10,192 nucleotides of DNA, from contig MU646726.1 of assembly GCA_026770585.1 (NCBI GenBank), positions 278,420 through 288,611 of the forward strand, in the 5' to 3' direction. The notes under the pieces were generated by a model. That model was not told where the DNA came from. It was given only the letters and a program-made list of their open reading frames with translations, and did no database searches. Numbering within the stretch: position 1 is the stretch's first letter; every line of letters begins with the position of its first letter. The position numbers were made by a program, and so were the translations under genes. This stretch comes from Baffinella frigidus. Lineage: Eukaryota > Cryptophyceae > Cryptomonadales > Baffinellaceae. Of the stretch, positions 1 to 7,016 are shown piece by piece.

Positions 1-165
1 TTAGGGTTTAGGGTTTAGGGTTTAGGGTTTAGGGTTTAGGGTTTAGGGTTTAGGGTTTAGGGTTTAGGGTTTAGGGGTTTAGGGTTTAGGGTTCTGGGTT
101 GAGGGCTTAGGGTTTAGGGTGTAGGGTGTAGGGTGTAGGGTGTAGGGTTTAGCGTTTAGGGATGG
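1..165 (+). repeat. Telomere-type heptamer array (TTTAGGG)n, block 1
   Basis: About ten near-perfect TTTAGGG heptamers open the window. They are followed by variants: one with an extra G, then TTCTGGG, TTGAGGG, CTTAGGG, four consecutive TGTAGGG units near 119-147, and TTTAGCG. The array grades into telomere-like sequence at 180-217 and 333-402. The G-rich strand is + and reads rightwards into the window. A genuine left chromosome end would show CCCTAAA on this strand, so this is better read as an interstitial tract or as the interior of a right-hand subtelomere. It lies immediately downstream of, and possibly inside an intron of, the minus-strand repeat-protein gene. Confidence 0.95.
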
Positions 166-218
166 CCGCAGACCATGCACGTCATTCTGGGTTTGGGGTT
201 CTGGGTTTAGGGTTGTAC
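166..218 (-). other. Start of a second telomere-like intron (5' part), acceptor not seen
   Basis: The exon at 219-332 ends on the minus strand with CTGTG|GTACAACCC, the same donor as the intron above, again phase 2. The first 22 intronic bases are identical in both. Going left, the sequence passes through about 30 bp of non-telomeric DNA (near 161-190) into the main array. AG dinucleotides exist there (for example at 107-106), but none is followed by repeat-protein sequence. The next exon therefore lies beyond the left edge, or the gene is broken here. Confidence 0.45.
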
Positions 219-863
219 CACAGAAGATCGGAGACGCTCTTGAAGTCGAAGGACTCTGCCGTTGCTGTCGCGCGTTTTTGCATCGCCTCCAGCAGAGGCG
301 CATCTGGCGTGACGCCCGTCTGTGCCAGCGCCCTAGGGTTTAGGGTGTGGGGTTGAGGGTTGAGGGTTGAGGTTTTAGAGGGTTCTGGGTTTAGGGTTGT
401 ACCACAGAAAGCTCGAGAGACTCGTCGGGTCGAACTCTTCGGCCGTTGCAGTCGCGCGCTGCAGCAGCGCCTGGGTCGTTGACGCATCGGGCGCAACGTC
501 CAGCTTTGCTAGCGAGCACATGAACTCAGCGACGCTCGTCGGGTCAAAGTCGTCTTTTGTCGCCGTCGCGCGCTGCTGCATCGTCTGAAGGAACTTGTTG
601 CCCACCGCCTTGTTCGGATCTGGACCAGCAAGCCTCTCGCTCGGCTGAATCAAGGCGGGATGGCCGCCCCACCTCAAGGTCACGGGCCGTCTTAGGATGC
701 CTCCTGCGGCTGTGCCAACAGGAGCTTCTCCTGGGCGCCCGTGCACGCAGCACCGAACGCCGCCCGTGCACGGCAGCGGGAGCACCTCGCCGAGAGACAG
801 CAGCGGCAGCAGCAGGAGCACCGCGACGGTCAGCGAGAGTGCTGAGCGGCGGGGAGGCACCAT
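219..863 (-). CDS. Signal-peptide protein with 38-residue OPR-like helical repeats, two exons seen, 3' partial
   Basis: Proposed CDS is complement(join(219..332,403..863)), continuing left of the window or truncated there. The ATG at 863-861 is the first in frame (in-frame TGA at 906-908) and has a favourable context, A at -3 and G at +4. Residues 1-30 are a strong signal peptide: basic start, then a Leu/Val-rich core. Residues 31-78 are low-complexity and Arg-rich, possibly a transit region. From about residue 79 come repeats of exactly 38 residues (117-154 and 155-192, plus a preceding diverged one). Each contains RATAT, a Phe-Asp pair, a Ser-rich helix and a terminal LW that leads into ALA or SLA, then VxPDA. 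This resembles octotricopeptide (OPR-like) alpha-helical repeats, which generally bind RNA and act in organelle gene expression. Organelle targeting through the secretory route would fit a complex plastid, but that is inference. No C-terminal domain such as RAP is visible. It could be a decayed gene fragment. Confidence 0.6.
333..402 (-). other. 70-nt GT-AG intron made of telomere-like repeat
   Basis: On the minus strand the donor is CTGTG|GTACAACCC (G at 402) and the acceptor is CCCTAG|GGCGCTGG (G at 333). Between them lie degenerate CCCTAAA/CCTCAACC heptamers. Removing 70 nt joins TG to G as a phase-2 Trp codon and continues L-W-A-L-A in frame, restoring the repeat consensus. Reading through instead gives Tyr-Asn-Pro-Lys-Pro from telomeric DNA. 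The exact restoration of the 38-residue period is strong evidence for real splicing, or for its recent use. Confidence 0.65.
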
Positions 864-1535
864 TTTCCTCTCCTCTGCAGAGGATACGTGGCAACGTATT
901 GGATTTCAAACGTGGCAGGAGGATTCCTGGATTCGTGATCCTCGCCACGTAGGAATTTCTTTCTTTTTTCGGGCGAACAGGTTATGGGTTTGGCACCTTG
1001 ACCGTCCTAGAACGGTCGGATTTGACCATTTGTTGTTTTCCTCAAACCGGTTTTTTGAGAAAAGCGACTTTTTATGGGGCCTCGGAAGAAATTTATGGCG
1101 TGAAAAACGCCGTTCCAGCGGCGTTTTTTCCTTGCTCGGATAGGGTCCTAGCGAGGGGGCAAATAAATCGTTTGAGATTCTGGCTTCAAGGGGACTCATC
1201 TGCCCGATGGGAACTGAGAAAGGGCTCCAATTCCCAGGATCCAGCCGGCTCTAGGTCACGAGTTGGTCACGCGGAGGTGTCCGGATCGGGGGGGCGCTGC
1301 GATATCGCACCGGGTGGAATTTAAAAGAATATTAAAAGGGGCGTAACTCAGTGTGCTGTTCACATATGACTGTCTCATCTTGTGGCCCTTGACCTTTTAC
1401 TAGGCTTTTAGTGTACTTCTAACAATCATTATTCGATCTAAAACTACGGAACAGTCCGTTTGAGCAACAGACAAGATTTTCTGCACTCCGACACTTCTCC
1501 GTCGCGAGCCATGCCGCTGCTTCAAGGGTGCGGGC
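864..1535. other. Upstream flank of the repeat-protein gene; no gene seen
   Basis: No recognisable coding region. The stretch would contain the minus-strand gene's promoter, but no convincing TATA box or other core element was identified. It holds a short 6-bp inverted repeat at 1000-1017 (GACCGT/ACGGTC, loop 6) and a strong hairpin at 1103-1128, listed separately. Open frames here have no recognisable domain. Confidence 0.5.
1103..1128. repeat. Perfect 10-bp hairpin resembling an intrinsic terminator
   Basis: The arms AAAAACGCCG (1103-1112) and CGGCGTTTTT (1119-1128) are perfectly complementary around the loop TTCCAG, with a T-run ending the right arm. In a bacterium this would be called a bidirectional Rho-independent terminator. 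In this eukaryotic setting it is more safely described as a hairpin of unknown function, about 240 bp upstream of the repeat-protein start codon. Confidence 0.6.
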
Positions 1536-1629
1536 GTCCTTTAGGTCCTTTAGGTTTTAATTTCTCCCAACATATGCCAACGACACGCCCTTCCGTGGAA
1601 AGGACTGCAGAGAAAGCATTTTTGCTTTC
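1536..1629 (+). repeat. Dispersed repeat family A, copy 1
   Basis: Begins with a doubled CCTTTAGGT motif followed by CTCCCAACATATGCC, CGACACGCC, a CCGT-GAA motif and a GCAGAGAAAGC tail. It matches 3608-3695 closely over about 85 bp, and shares the order of motifs with the more diverged copies at 5054-5130, 7497-7556 and 8715-8799. No coding function is apparent; translations across it give the same short peptide in different contexts, as expected of a dispersed element. Confidence 0.75.
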
Positions 1630-2343
1630 GGATCGCGGGGCGGTGCGACGGGCGTGGGTTGCTCATGGAGACGGTGCGGGCGCGCTCCGCACGTCAGTCC
1701 AGGTCCCGCGCCCGCACGCCCACGAGCGCCCCCGTGCGCCCCTGACGCTCGCCGCCACCCAACAGACCCGGGGCAGGGCGCAGGTGGTGTGGCATGCGAG
1801 GCGCAGCTGGACGTGCACTGAAAGTGGCTTTGCTAGTCTAGGAAAAAATATACGGCGGCCCCACTTATTGACACCCGGCTATTTTCAAAAAAGACTTAAA
1901 ATCATTGGGAGCCCCCTTATTTTGGCTCTGAGGCGGGCCCATACTTCAAATGGCTCTTACACCTCAACCCCTGGGCCAAATCAAGTGATCTTTGGATGGT
2001 CTTCCTAGGCTCCCGCCCCCTGGGTGCCTGGTTCCCCCGACCAGCCGCTGGCTGCTGTGCAGCTGGGAGGAGCCATCTGCACCAAGTCAGCCAGATCCGC
2101 CGGTCCGGGGCCACTGAAACTGCACACGGGGTCCAAGGAGGTCATACTGTGGCATACTGAGCCATGGCCTGTGCATCAAACAGGGTTGTTTTTGTTGAGT
2201 CCTTCTATTATTCCCTGCACTTCTAAAAGTATTTTAATCCGGAATCCGGATAAGTTGACAGATTTGTGGGCGATTGAAGGCGAGTTGACTTTCAAAACAT
2301 AGGGATTTGGTGCACAGGTCATCGTTGCGTGGCGGCCTTGGGG
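1630..2343. other. Stretch without a recognised gene
   Basis: 1630-1830 is strongly GC-rich and gives an open frame from upstream (1460-2008, +) that starts before a family A copy and has no recognisable domain, only Arg/Pro/Ala-rich composition. 1840-2110 is mixed, and a minus-strand frame of 65 codons there is Arg/Gln/Pro-rich and unassigned. 2110-2343 shows nothing clear. No tRNA, rRNA or splicing-RNA gene was recognised. Confidence 0.4.
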
Positions 2344-2830
2344 GGTCTTTGACATCTGGAGATCTTTAGTCTACTACCGGTACACGCCGAGCACCATGGA
2401 CCGTTGATTTCCGGGAATCTTTTTCACAAAGCAACTTGAATTTCTGCCGAATCCGAAGAACGGATCTCAGACTCAACGGATCGGGATCGGCGCTTCGCGC
2501 CATGTAAACACATGGCGCTTCGCGCCATGTAAAAAACACGACGCTTCGCGTCATGTTTTTTACATCTTGGATGGGCCACAGTGGTGTAGGTGCCGGGGTA
2601 ATTTGCGGGGCGTGGCTAATTTGCGGGGCGTCTCTTCAAGATCTTGCAGGGGTGGTGTGCATGTGTGTGTAGTAAAGTGGCGTGCAGTAAAGTGGCCTCC
2701 GAAGAGGATCCGTTGAGTGTGAGATCCGTTGTTCGGATTTGGTTGAAATTCAAGTTGCGTTGTGTAGAAAGATCCCTGGGTCCCCAGATGTTGCTCGGCC
2801 TGTAGTAAAGATCCCCAGATGTCAAAGATC
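2344..2830. repeat. Family D: long inverted repeat (arms about 125-140 bp) around a hairpin-rich core
   Basis: The left arm (2344-2482) and the reverse complement of the right arm (2707-2830) share, in the same order: GACATCTGG, GATCTTTA, GCCGAGCA, GGGATCTTT (GGGAATCTTT in the left arm), GCAACTTGAATTTC, AAATCCGAA or an equivalent, ACGGATCTCA and ACTCAACGGATC. The arms are clearly homologous but diverged by several substitutions and small gaps. The roughly 225-bp spacer (2483-2706) holds three hairpins. The layout resembles a foldback or MITE-like element; no transposase is present, and no clear target duplication was identified. Confidence 0.7.
2489..2563. repeat. Three consecutive TTC-loop hairpins
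   Basis: Three palindromes share a CGC-TTC-GCG centre. Hairpin 1 is 2489-2501 (5-bp stem). Hairpin 2 is 2510-2530 (9-bp perfect stem, ACATGGCGC). Hairpin 3 is 2529-2563 (GTAAAAAACA, one mismatch, then GACGC; 15 of 16 pairs). Hairpin 3 swaps GCGCC for GCGTC on both arms, so the pairing is kept although the sequence differs, which argues that the secondary structure, not the primary sequence, is what is preserved. They sit at the edge of the spacer of the D inverted repeat. Confidence 0.75.
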
Positions 2831-3116
2831 CTCGGACTTGGAGCCATTCATTGTTTTGGTGCAAATTTGATTCAGGGATTTGCAGGCACAGGCAGTTGGG
2901 ACTAGCGCATTTGCAGCCCCACCTTCCCGATGTCCGATTTGAAGAGTTGAACCTAGCAGCACCCAAACTTGGTCATAACGCTACCGTAGGGTCCTAGGTC
3001 TTAACGCTTGTGGGTTATTCAAAATCCCTTTGAAGTCTGCTGTGTGGCTGCATCGTTTCACCAATTCGCCCCTAATATAGCACAAATGTGTTATAAATTA
3101 GATGGGGTTTCACTTA

Positions 3117-3137
3117 GAGGACAAGAAGTCCTCTTTT
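3117..3137 (+). repeat. Hairpin followed by T-run
   Basis: GAGGAC (3117-3122) pairs with GTCCTC (3128-3133) around AAGAA and is followed by five T (TTTTT). It has the form of an intrinsic terminator or an RNA polymerase III stop, but no transcript was identified that would use it. Confidence 0.4.
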
Positions 3138-3213
3138 TGACATAGGTTGATGTGAAGACGATGTTTCTACGTGAAGAAGCGTGGCCAACAGCTATTTGAG
3201 GCTGACCCCCCCC

Positions 3214-3258
3214 CCAATAAATCTGGCAAAATCTGCTGCAACCCAATAAATCTGACCC
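3214..3258 (+). repeat. Family E, copy 1 (AATAAATCTG element)
   Basis: Two CAATAAATCTG motifs flank a GCAAAATCTGCTGCAAC core. The reverse complement of 8905-8942 has the same order of motifs (ATAAATCTGCTGCAACACAATAAATCTGA) with few differences. A short dispersed sequence of unknown nature; the AATAAA words could act as polyadenylation-type signals, but nothing shows that they do. Confidence 0.55.
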
Positions 3259-3435
3259 ACCCCACCTCCATTATCCCTCGGGGTGGCCCAACTTCTTACA
3301 CCCAACTTACACTTTTTAAAAAAGAATAATTAAATCTCAACTTCTGCAGAGGAAGTCCCCTCAAGCTGGGATTAAATTTCGCCACTGCTATGAGGATCGG
3401 CCATGAGGTAGGCCAATAACATTTCACGCAACAGG

Positions 3436-3570
3436 TAGGAGGTGGAGTTAGAATCCACCCGGAAAATGCTCGTATGAGCGGCCGACACGGGGTACAGTAA
3501 GTGGCACAATGCGTCGAGCATGTGCGGCGCTGACACTGGTTGTTTGGCAATAAATTATCAATCCCTCTCT
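3436..3570 (+). repeat. Dispersed repeat family B, copy 1
   Basis: About 135 bp beginning TAGGAGGTGGAGTTAGAATC, with GGAAAATGCTCGTATGAGCG, GCCGACACGGGGTACAG, GGCACAATGCG, GCATGTGCGGCGCTGAC, and ending in GGCAATAAATTATCAATC. It closely matches 3828-3955 and 4383-4511. No terminal inverted repeats and no coding capacity are evident. The AATAAA near the right end is a fixed feature of the family. Confidence 0.85.
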
Positions 3571-3607
3571 TCACGCAACTCCTGAGGCGGGCCTGACGAC
3601 GGTGTGG

Positions 3608-3695
3608 GTCCTTTAGGTCCTTTAGGTTTTAAATGCTCCCAACATATGCCAACGACACGCCGCTCCGTAGAAGGGATCTACAGAGAAAGCATTTT
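3608..3695 (+). repeat. Dispersed repeat family A, copy 2
   Basis: The closest relative of the copy at 1536-1629: the doubled CCTTTAGGT start, CTCCCAACATATGCC, CGACACGCC and the CAGAGAAAGCATTT tail are shared. It lies about 40 bp downstream of a family B copy. Confidence 0.8.
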
Positions 3696-3827
3696 GTGTA
3701 GTGCCGTGGTCGGAGTTCCCAATCCTACCCTTCTACCCGCACTACCCACAAGAAACCCAGCCCTGCGTAGGACGCCGCCGACCCACACGGCGTCGTCAGC
3801 AAGGCTGAGTTTCTTGGCGTTGAGGTG

Positions 3828-3955
3828 TAGGAGGTGGAGTTAGCATCCACCCGGAAAATGCTCGAATGAGCGGCCGACACGGGGCACAGTAATGGCACAA
3901 TGCGTAGCATGTGCGACGCTGACGCTAATTGTTTGGCAATAAAGTATCAATCTCT
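3828..3955 (+). repeat. Dispersed repeat family B, copy 2
   Basis: Same order of motifs as 3436-3570, with small deletions (the GTAAGTGG region is shortened; the TCG insertion in GCGTCGAGCA is absent) and AATAAAGTATCAATCTCT at its end. With the copies on either side it makes a loose direct-repeat series with A in between (B-A-B...B). Confidence 0.85.
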
Positions 3956-4382
3956 GGCGTTGAGGTCCTAGTCTTACACGGCCTTCACGAAGGGCCCTAC
4001 AACTGGGCAATACAATTGGGCGGAGGTTCTACAGAGGCGTCTCCTTCATCTCGATTTCGGATCCTATTCATATGTGGGGTTGTAAATGTTAGGAGAATAA
4101 ATGGCCTTTCAAACCTCGTCGGGGACCGACTCATCGCAACCCTTGTACGCCGCGGCATGTCGACCACCAGAACTCGCCTAGGACTTCATAAGTTTACACA
4201 GGAAGAATGTACAGGACGGCGCTTCGTGTCCGTTGTGAATAAACATAGCGGGGAATTCCGCTCGATACAGCGTCCCCCGAATAGTAGTCGAATCTAGAGA
4301 GGTTCTGCAGTACAGGGGTTTTCGCGAAAAACAACACACCCCGCCGTAGGGCCATATGGTAGGGCTGTCATTAGGGAGGCTA
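3956..4382. other. Stretch without a recognised gene
   Basis: An open plus-strand frame spans 3929-4297 (122 codons), but it begins within the tail of a family B copy at a non-ATG codon and shows no recognisable domain, so it is not called a gene. 4059-4128 is shared with 9929-9998 (listed separately). A 12-bp palindrome, TTTTCGCGAAAA, lies at 4319-4330. Confidence 0.4.
4059..4128 (+). repeat. Family F, copy 1
   Basis: The stretch starting GGATCCTATTCATATGT and running through GGGTTGTAAA, with a later CCAACCTCGT/CAAACCTCGT match, is nearly identical at its left end to 9929-9998 and diverges rightwards. Both copies are on +. Function unknown. Confidence 0.6.
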
Positions 4383-4511
4383 TAGGAGGTGGAGTTAGAA
4401 TCCATCCGGAAAATGCTCGTATGAGCGGCCGACACGGGGTACAGCAAGTGGCACAGTGCGCAGCATGTGCGGCGCTGACGCTGGTTGTTCGGCAATAAAT
4501 TATCAATCTCT
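4383..4511 (+). repeat. Dispersed repeat family B, copy 3
   Basis: Matches 3436-3570 almost throughout (TAGGAGGTGGAGTTAGAATC, then GCCGACACGGGGTACAG, GGCGCTGACGCTGGTTGTT and GGCAATAAATTATCAATCTC). Of the three full-length plus-strand copies, this and copy 1 are the closest pair. Confidence 0.85.
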
Positions 4512-4698
4512 AGGGAGGCTAGGACCCCCCTTGGGGCGGTGCGTTTCCTCATCCGCGAGTGAAAGAGGTGTGTGTTGCTCTCTACTCAATCATAGCTTAC
4601 GTCCGAGCGCACATAGCGGGGGCGTGTCGGCTTTCACGAAATTTCTCTCGTGCTGCTGATCGGTAGTGCATACGTGTTTACTACTGCTCACAACTTCG

Positions 4699-4801
4699 TA
4701 GGGGGCAACGGATCTCAGGGAACCCGCCCCCTACTGTCGGCCTATCTAAGACCCTCGGGTTCGTCCTGGAGGGGGGTACGAGTTCGTAAGGTACCCCTGT
4801 A
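4699..4801 (+). repeat. Decayed copy of palindromic element family C
   Basis: The right end GGTACCCCTGTA and the preceding GTCCTGGAGGGGGG match the right half of the intact C elements. The left half (TAGGGGGCAAC, CTCAGGGAACCCGCCCCCTA) aligns more weakly with their TACAGGGGTACC and CATAAGAAACCGCCCCCCTA. About 103 bp against 120-122 bp for intact copies. It is the only C-like copy left of the long telomeric block. Confidence 0.4.
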
Positions 4802-4998
4802 GGTTTCTCCGAACCTCTCAGCTACTTTACAGAGAGTCCCGCTCGATGATGATCTTGGGGGGCCTTTAGGTCCTTTCTACGCGAGATCAGGTCCAGGGTT
4901 TAGAGATTTGATACTCTTTGATATCTTAGCCTTAAAATAAACAAGGGTATGCTATTTTAGGTATCAAAGCAAGACTTAAGATAGCATAAATGGCTCCA

Positions 4999-5023
4999 CC
5001 AACGCGACCAGAGGTCGCGTTGG
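4999..5023. repeat. Perfect 11-bp hairpin
   Basis: CCAACGCGACC (4999-5009) pairs perfectly with GGTCGCGTTGG (5013-5023) around the loop AGA. It lies about 30 bp left of a family A copy. No associated gene; function unknown. Confidence 0.65.
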
Positions 5024-5053
5024 GATTTTCTAGACCCTGAACCCCCTCCCGCG

Positions 5054-5130
5054 TCGTTAGGTTCTTCGAGCTCCCAACATAGGCGGACACCGGAACTGGT
5101 TCCGCAGAAAGGCCGTGCTTCCTTTCGGAT
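5054..5130 (+). repeat. Dispersed repeat family A, copy 3 (second subtype)
   Basis: CGTTAGGTTCTTCGAGCTCC, then CAACATAGGCGGACACCGGA, ACTGGTTCCGCAGAAAGGCC and GTGCTTCCTTTCGGAT. It is nearly identical to the reverse complement of 8715-8799 and resembles 7497-7556, forming a subtype distinct from the copies at 1536 and 3608. Confidence 0.75.
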
Positions 5131-5312
5131 GACATGCAGGCCCCCCGGTGCAGAGGATCGCGGCACAATCTGTCCCCGGCAAAACTTTCATAGGCGAACG
5201 GCCTGAAAATGGGGTAGTTAGGCATACGGCATTGCCTAGGATCTCCTACCGTAGGCCGAGGGATCCTGGGACCAAAACGTCGCGTGTGTCCCAGCACCGG
5301 CTTGAACTCGTC

Positions 5313-6442
5313 AGGAGTTAGGGCTGAGGATTCAGGGTTTAGGGTTGAGAGTTGAGAAATTGGGGGTTGGGGTTTAGGGTTTAGTGTTTAGGTTGAGTGT
5401 TTAGTGTTTAGGGTTTAGGATTTAGGGTTTAGGATTTAGGGTTCACGGTTTAGGGTTTAGGATTTAGGGTTTAGGGTTTAGGGTTTAGGGTTTGGGATTG
5501 AGGGTCTAGGGTTTAGGGTTTAGGGTTTGGGTTTTGGGGTTTGGGGTTTGGGGTTTGGGGTTTGAGGTCTGGGGTTTGGGGTTTGGGAGTTTGGGTTTAG
5601 GTTGAAGGTTCGGGGGTTAGTGATGAGTGTTTAGGGTTTAGGGTTTAGGGTTCAGAGTTTTGAGATTAGGGATTAGGGTGTGGGGTGAGGGGTTTGGGGT
5701 TTATAGTTTAGGGTTTGGAAATTGGGGTTTGGGACTGAGTTTTGGGGGTTTAGGGTTTAGGGTTTAGGGTTTAGATTTTAGGGTTTAGAGTTTAGGGTTT
5801 TAGAGTTTAGGATTTAGGGTTTTGAGGTTTGGGGTTTGGGGTTTGAGGTCTGGGGTTTGAGGTTTGGGGTTCAGGGGTGCAGGGGTGTAGGAGTGTAGGG
5901 GTGTAGGGGTTGGGGTTTGGGGTTTAGGGTTTAGGGATGATGGGGTTTGGGTTTAGGGGTTTGGGTTTGGGTTTTGGTGTTTAGGGTGTGGGGTTTAGTG
6001 ATTGGGGATTAGGGTTTAGGATTGAGGGATTGGGGCTTAGAGTTTAGGGTTTGTGGATTAGGGTGTAAGGATTGGGGTTTAGGGTTTAAGGTTCAGGGTT
6101 CAGGGTTCAGGGTTTAGGGTATAGAGTTTAGGGTTCAGGGTTCAGGGTTGAGGGTTGAGGGTGAAGGGTTGAGGGTGAGGGTTGAGGGGTCAGGGGTTAG
6201 GTGGTTGGGGGTAAAGGTTTAGGGGGTTGGGTTTAGGGTTTAGGGTTTAGGGTTTAGGGTTCAGGGTTTAGGGTTCAGGGTTTAGGGTTTAGGGTTTAGG
6301 GTTCAGGGCTTAGTGTTAAAGGTTGAGCATTTAGGGTTTAGGGCTTATGGTTTAGGGTTTGGGGTTTGGGGGTTGGCTTTTAGGGTTTAGGGATTAGGTT
6401 CTAAGGTTCAGGGTTCAGGGATTAGGATTAGGGATTAGGGTT
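5313..6442 (+). repeat. Degenerate interstitial telomeric block 2 (1.1 kb)
   Basis: Continuous TTTAGGG-derived sequence with the G-rich strand on +. Sub-blocks differ in their dominant unit: TTTAGGG with TTTAGGA variants (5390-5520), TTTGGGG (about 5525-5590 and 5820-5870), TGTAGGGG-like (5880-5910), TTTAGGG with TTCAGGG (6080-6130 and 6230-6310) and TTGAGGG (6140-6190). It begins near TTAGGGCTGAGG and ends at TTAGGGTTTCCCAC. No open coding region of note. Such sequence is prone to G-quadruplex formation on the + strand. Confidence 0.95.
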
Positions 6443-6523
6443 TCCCACTTTTTTTCATCCGTCTCTTTCTACCTTGCCTTGTCAAAAGTCCTGCTGCTGT
6501 GTCTGTTCGTCAACCTGAGGGCT

Positions 6524-6645
6524 TACAGGGGTACCTCGCTTATGAGAAACCGCCCCCCTCTCTAGGACAACCATAGGGCCCTAGGCATAGTCCTACTGTA
6601 GGGTCCTAGGGGAGGGCATTTTCTTATGAGCGAGGTACCCCTGTA
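6524..6645 (+). mobile_element. Palindromic MITE-like element C, copy 1
   Basis: A 122-bp element bounded by TACAGGGGTACCTCGC on the left and GCGAGGTACCCCTGTA on the right. The arms pair along most of their length (AGAAAC...CCCCCC against GGGGAGGGC...TTTTCT). If the outer TA is a target duplication, the element is CAGGGGTACC...GGTACCCCTG, the pattern of Tc1/mariner-type non-autonomous elements. No transposase is encoded. It lies about 80 bp right of the telomeric block. Confidence 0.75.
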
Positions 6646-6707
6646 CATCTACACGTCTGTGCCGCGGGTGATGGCATGTTCCTCCCTCCCACCCACAATG
6701 CTCCTGT

Positions 6708-6771
6708 AGCGTCAGCGCCGCACATGCTACGCATTGTGCCACATACTGTACCCCGTATTGGCCGCTCGTAC
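6708..6771 (-). repeat. Dispersed repeat family B, copy 4 (fragment, inverted)
   Basis: The reverse complement contains GCCAATACGGGGTACAG, TGGCACAATGCG and GCATGTGCGGCGCTGACGCT, the central part of family B, without the left GGAGGTGGAG start or the AATAAATTATC tail. It sits between C copies 1 and 2. Confidence 0.75.
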
Positions 6772-6851
6772 CTGTGCAGAGAATGGCCTTTACGAATATC
6801 ATCACGGCCGCTACGTATTCGCCACCACGGAGGCTACGGTTGAGCAAGACC

Positions 6852-6972
6852 TACAGGGGTACCTCGCTCATAAGAAACGCCCACCCCCCTAGGACCACCA
6901 TAGGACCCTAGGCATGGTCCTACTGTAGGGTCCTAGGGGGGGGCTGTTTCTTATGAGCGAGGAAACCCTGTA
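6852..6972 (+). mobile_element. Palindromic MITE-like element C, copy 2
   Basis: 121 bp starting TACAGGGGTACCTCGCTCAT and ending CTTATGAGCGAGGAAACCCTGTA. The right end carries two changes (GGAAACCCTG instead of GGTACCCCTG), the left end is intact, and TA is present at both ends. It ends 45 bp short of the stop codon of the minus-strand ankyrin gene fragment. Confidence 0.75.
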
Positions 6973-7016
6973 GAGAGAGGTCATGCGCACTCTACACGTC
7001 GGGGCGCTCTCAGATC

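Larger units (their letters stand above)
2831..3435. other. Stretch without a recognised gene; small repeats
   Basis: No convincing gene. It contains a hairpin with a T-run at 3117-3137, a short C-run near 3208-3217, and the AATAAATCTG-containing element at 3214-3258, both structures listed separately. A minus-strand frame reaching in from 2616-2966 is unassigned and overlaps the D arm, so it is not annotated. Confidence 0.4.
4512..5053. other. Stretch without a recognised gene; decayed element and hairpin
   Basis: No convincing gene. It contains a decayed C-type palindromic element (4699-4801), a possible fragment of another (about 4535-4558, GGGGCGGT then CCTCATCCGCGAG), a stray GGCCTTTAGGTCCTTT motif of family A near 4860-4876, and a strong hairpin at 4999-5023. 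Confidence 0.4.

Noticed and set aside
79-303. Minus-strand frames reading through telomeric DNA (Pro-Asn-Pro-Lys repeats)
   Set aside because: These are translations of CCCTAAA heptamers; the plausible coding part is covered by the spliced gene model.
906-1199. Minus-strand frame of 97 codons rich in Lys, Arg and Ser
   Set aside because: Read in the frame opposite a noncoding flank containing a hairpin; no recognisable motif.
1460-2008. Open plus-strand frame of 182 codons
   Set aside because: It crosses a family A copy and a GC-rich tract, with Arg/Pro/Ala-biased composition typical of chance frames in GC-rich DNA. No domain or homologue recognised.
1917-2114. Possible third arm of the D inverted repeat
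   Set aside because: A few words (GGATC, GAGCCAT, GATCACTTGATTT) align with the D arm, but the overall match is too weak to separate from chance by eye.
3929-4297. Open plus-strand frame of 122 codons
   Set aside because: It starts at a non-ATG codon inside the tail of a family B repeat, has no recognisable domain, and lies in repeat-rich DNA.
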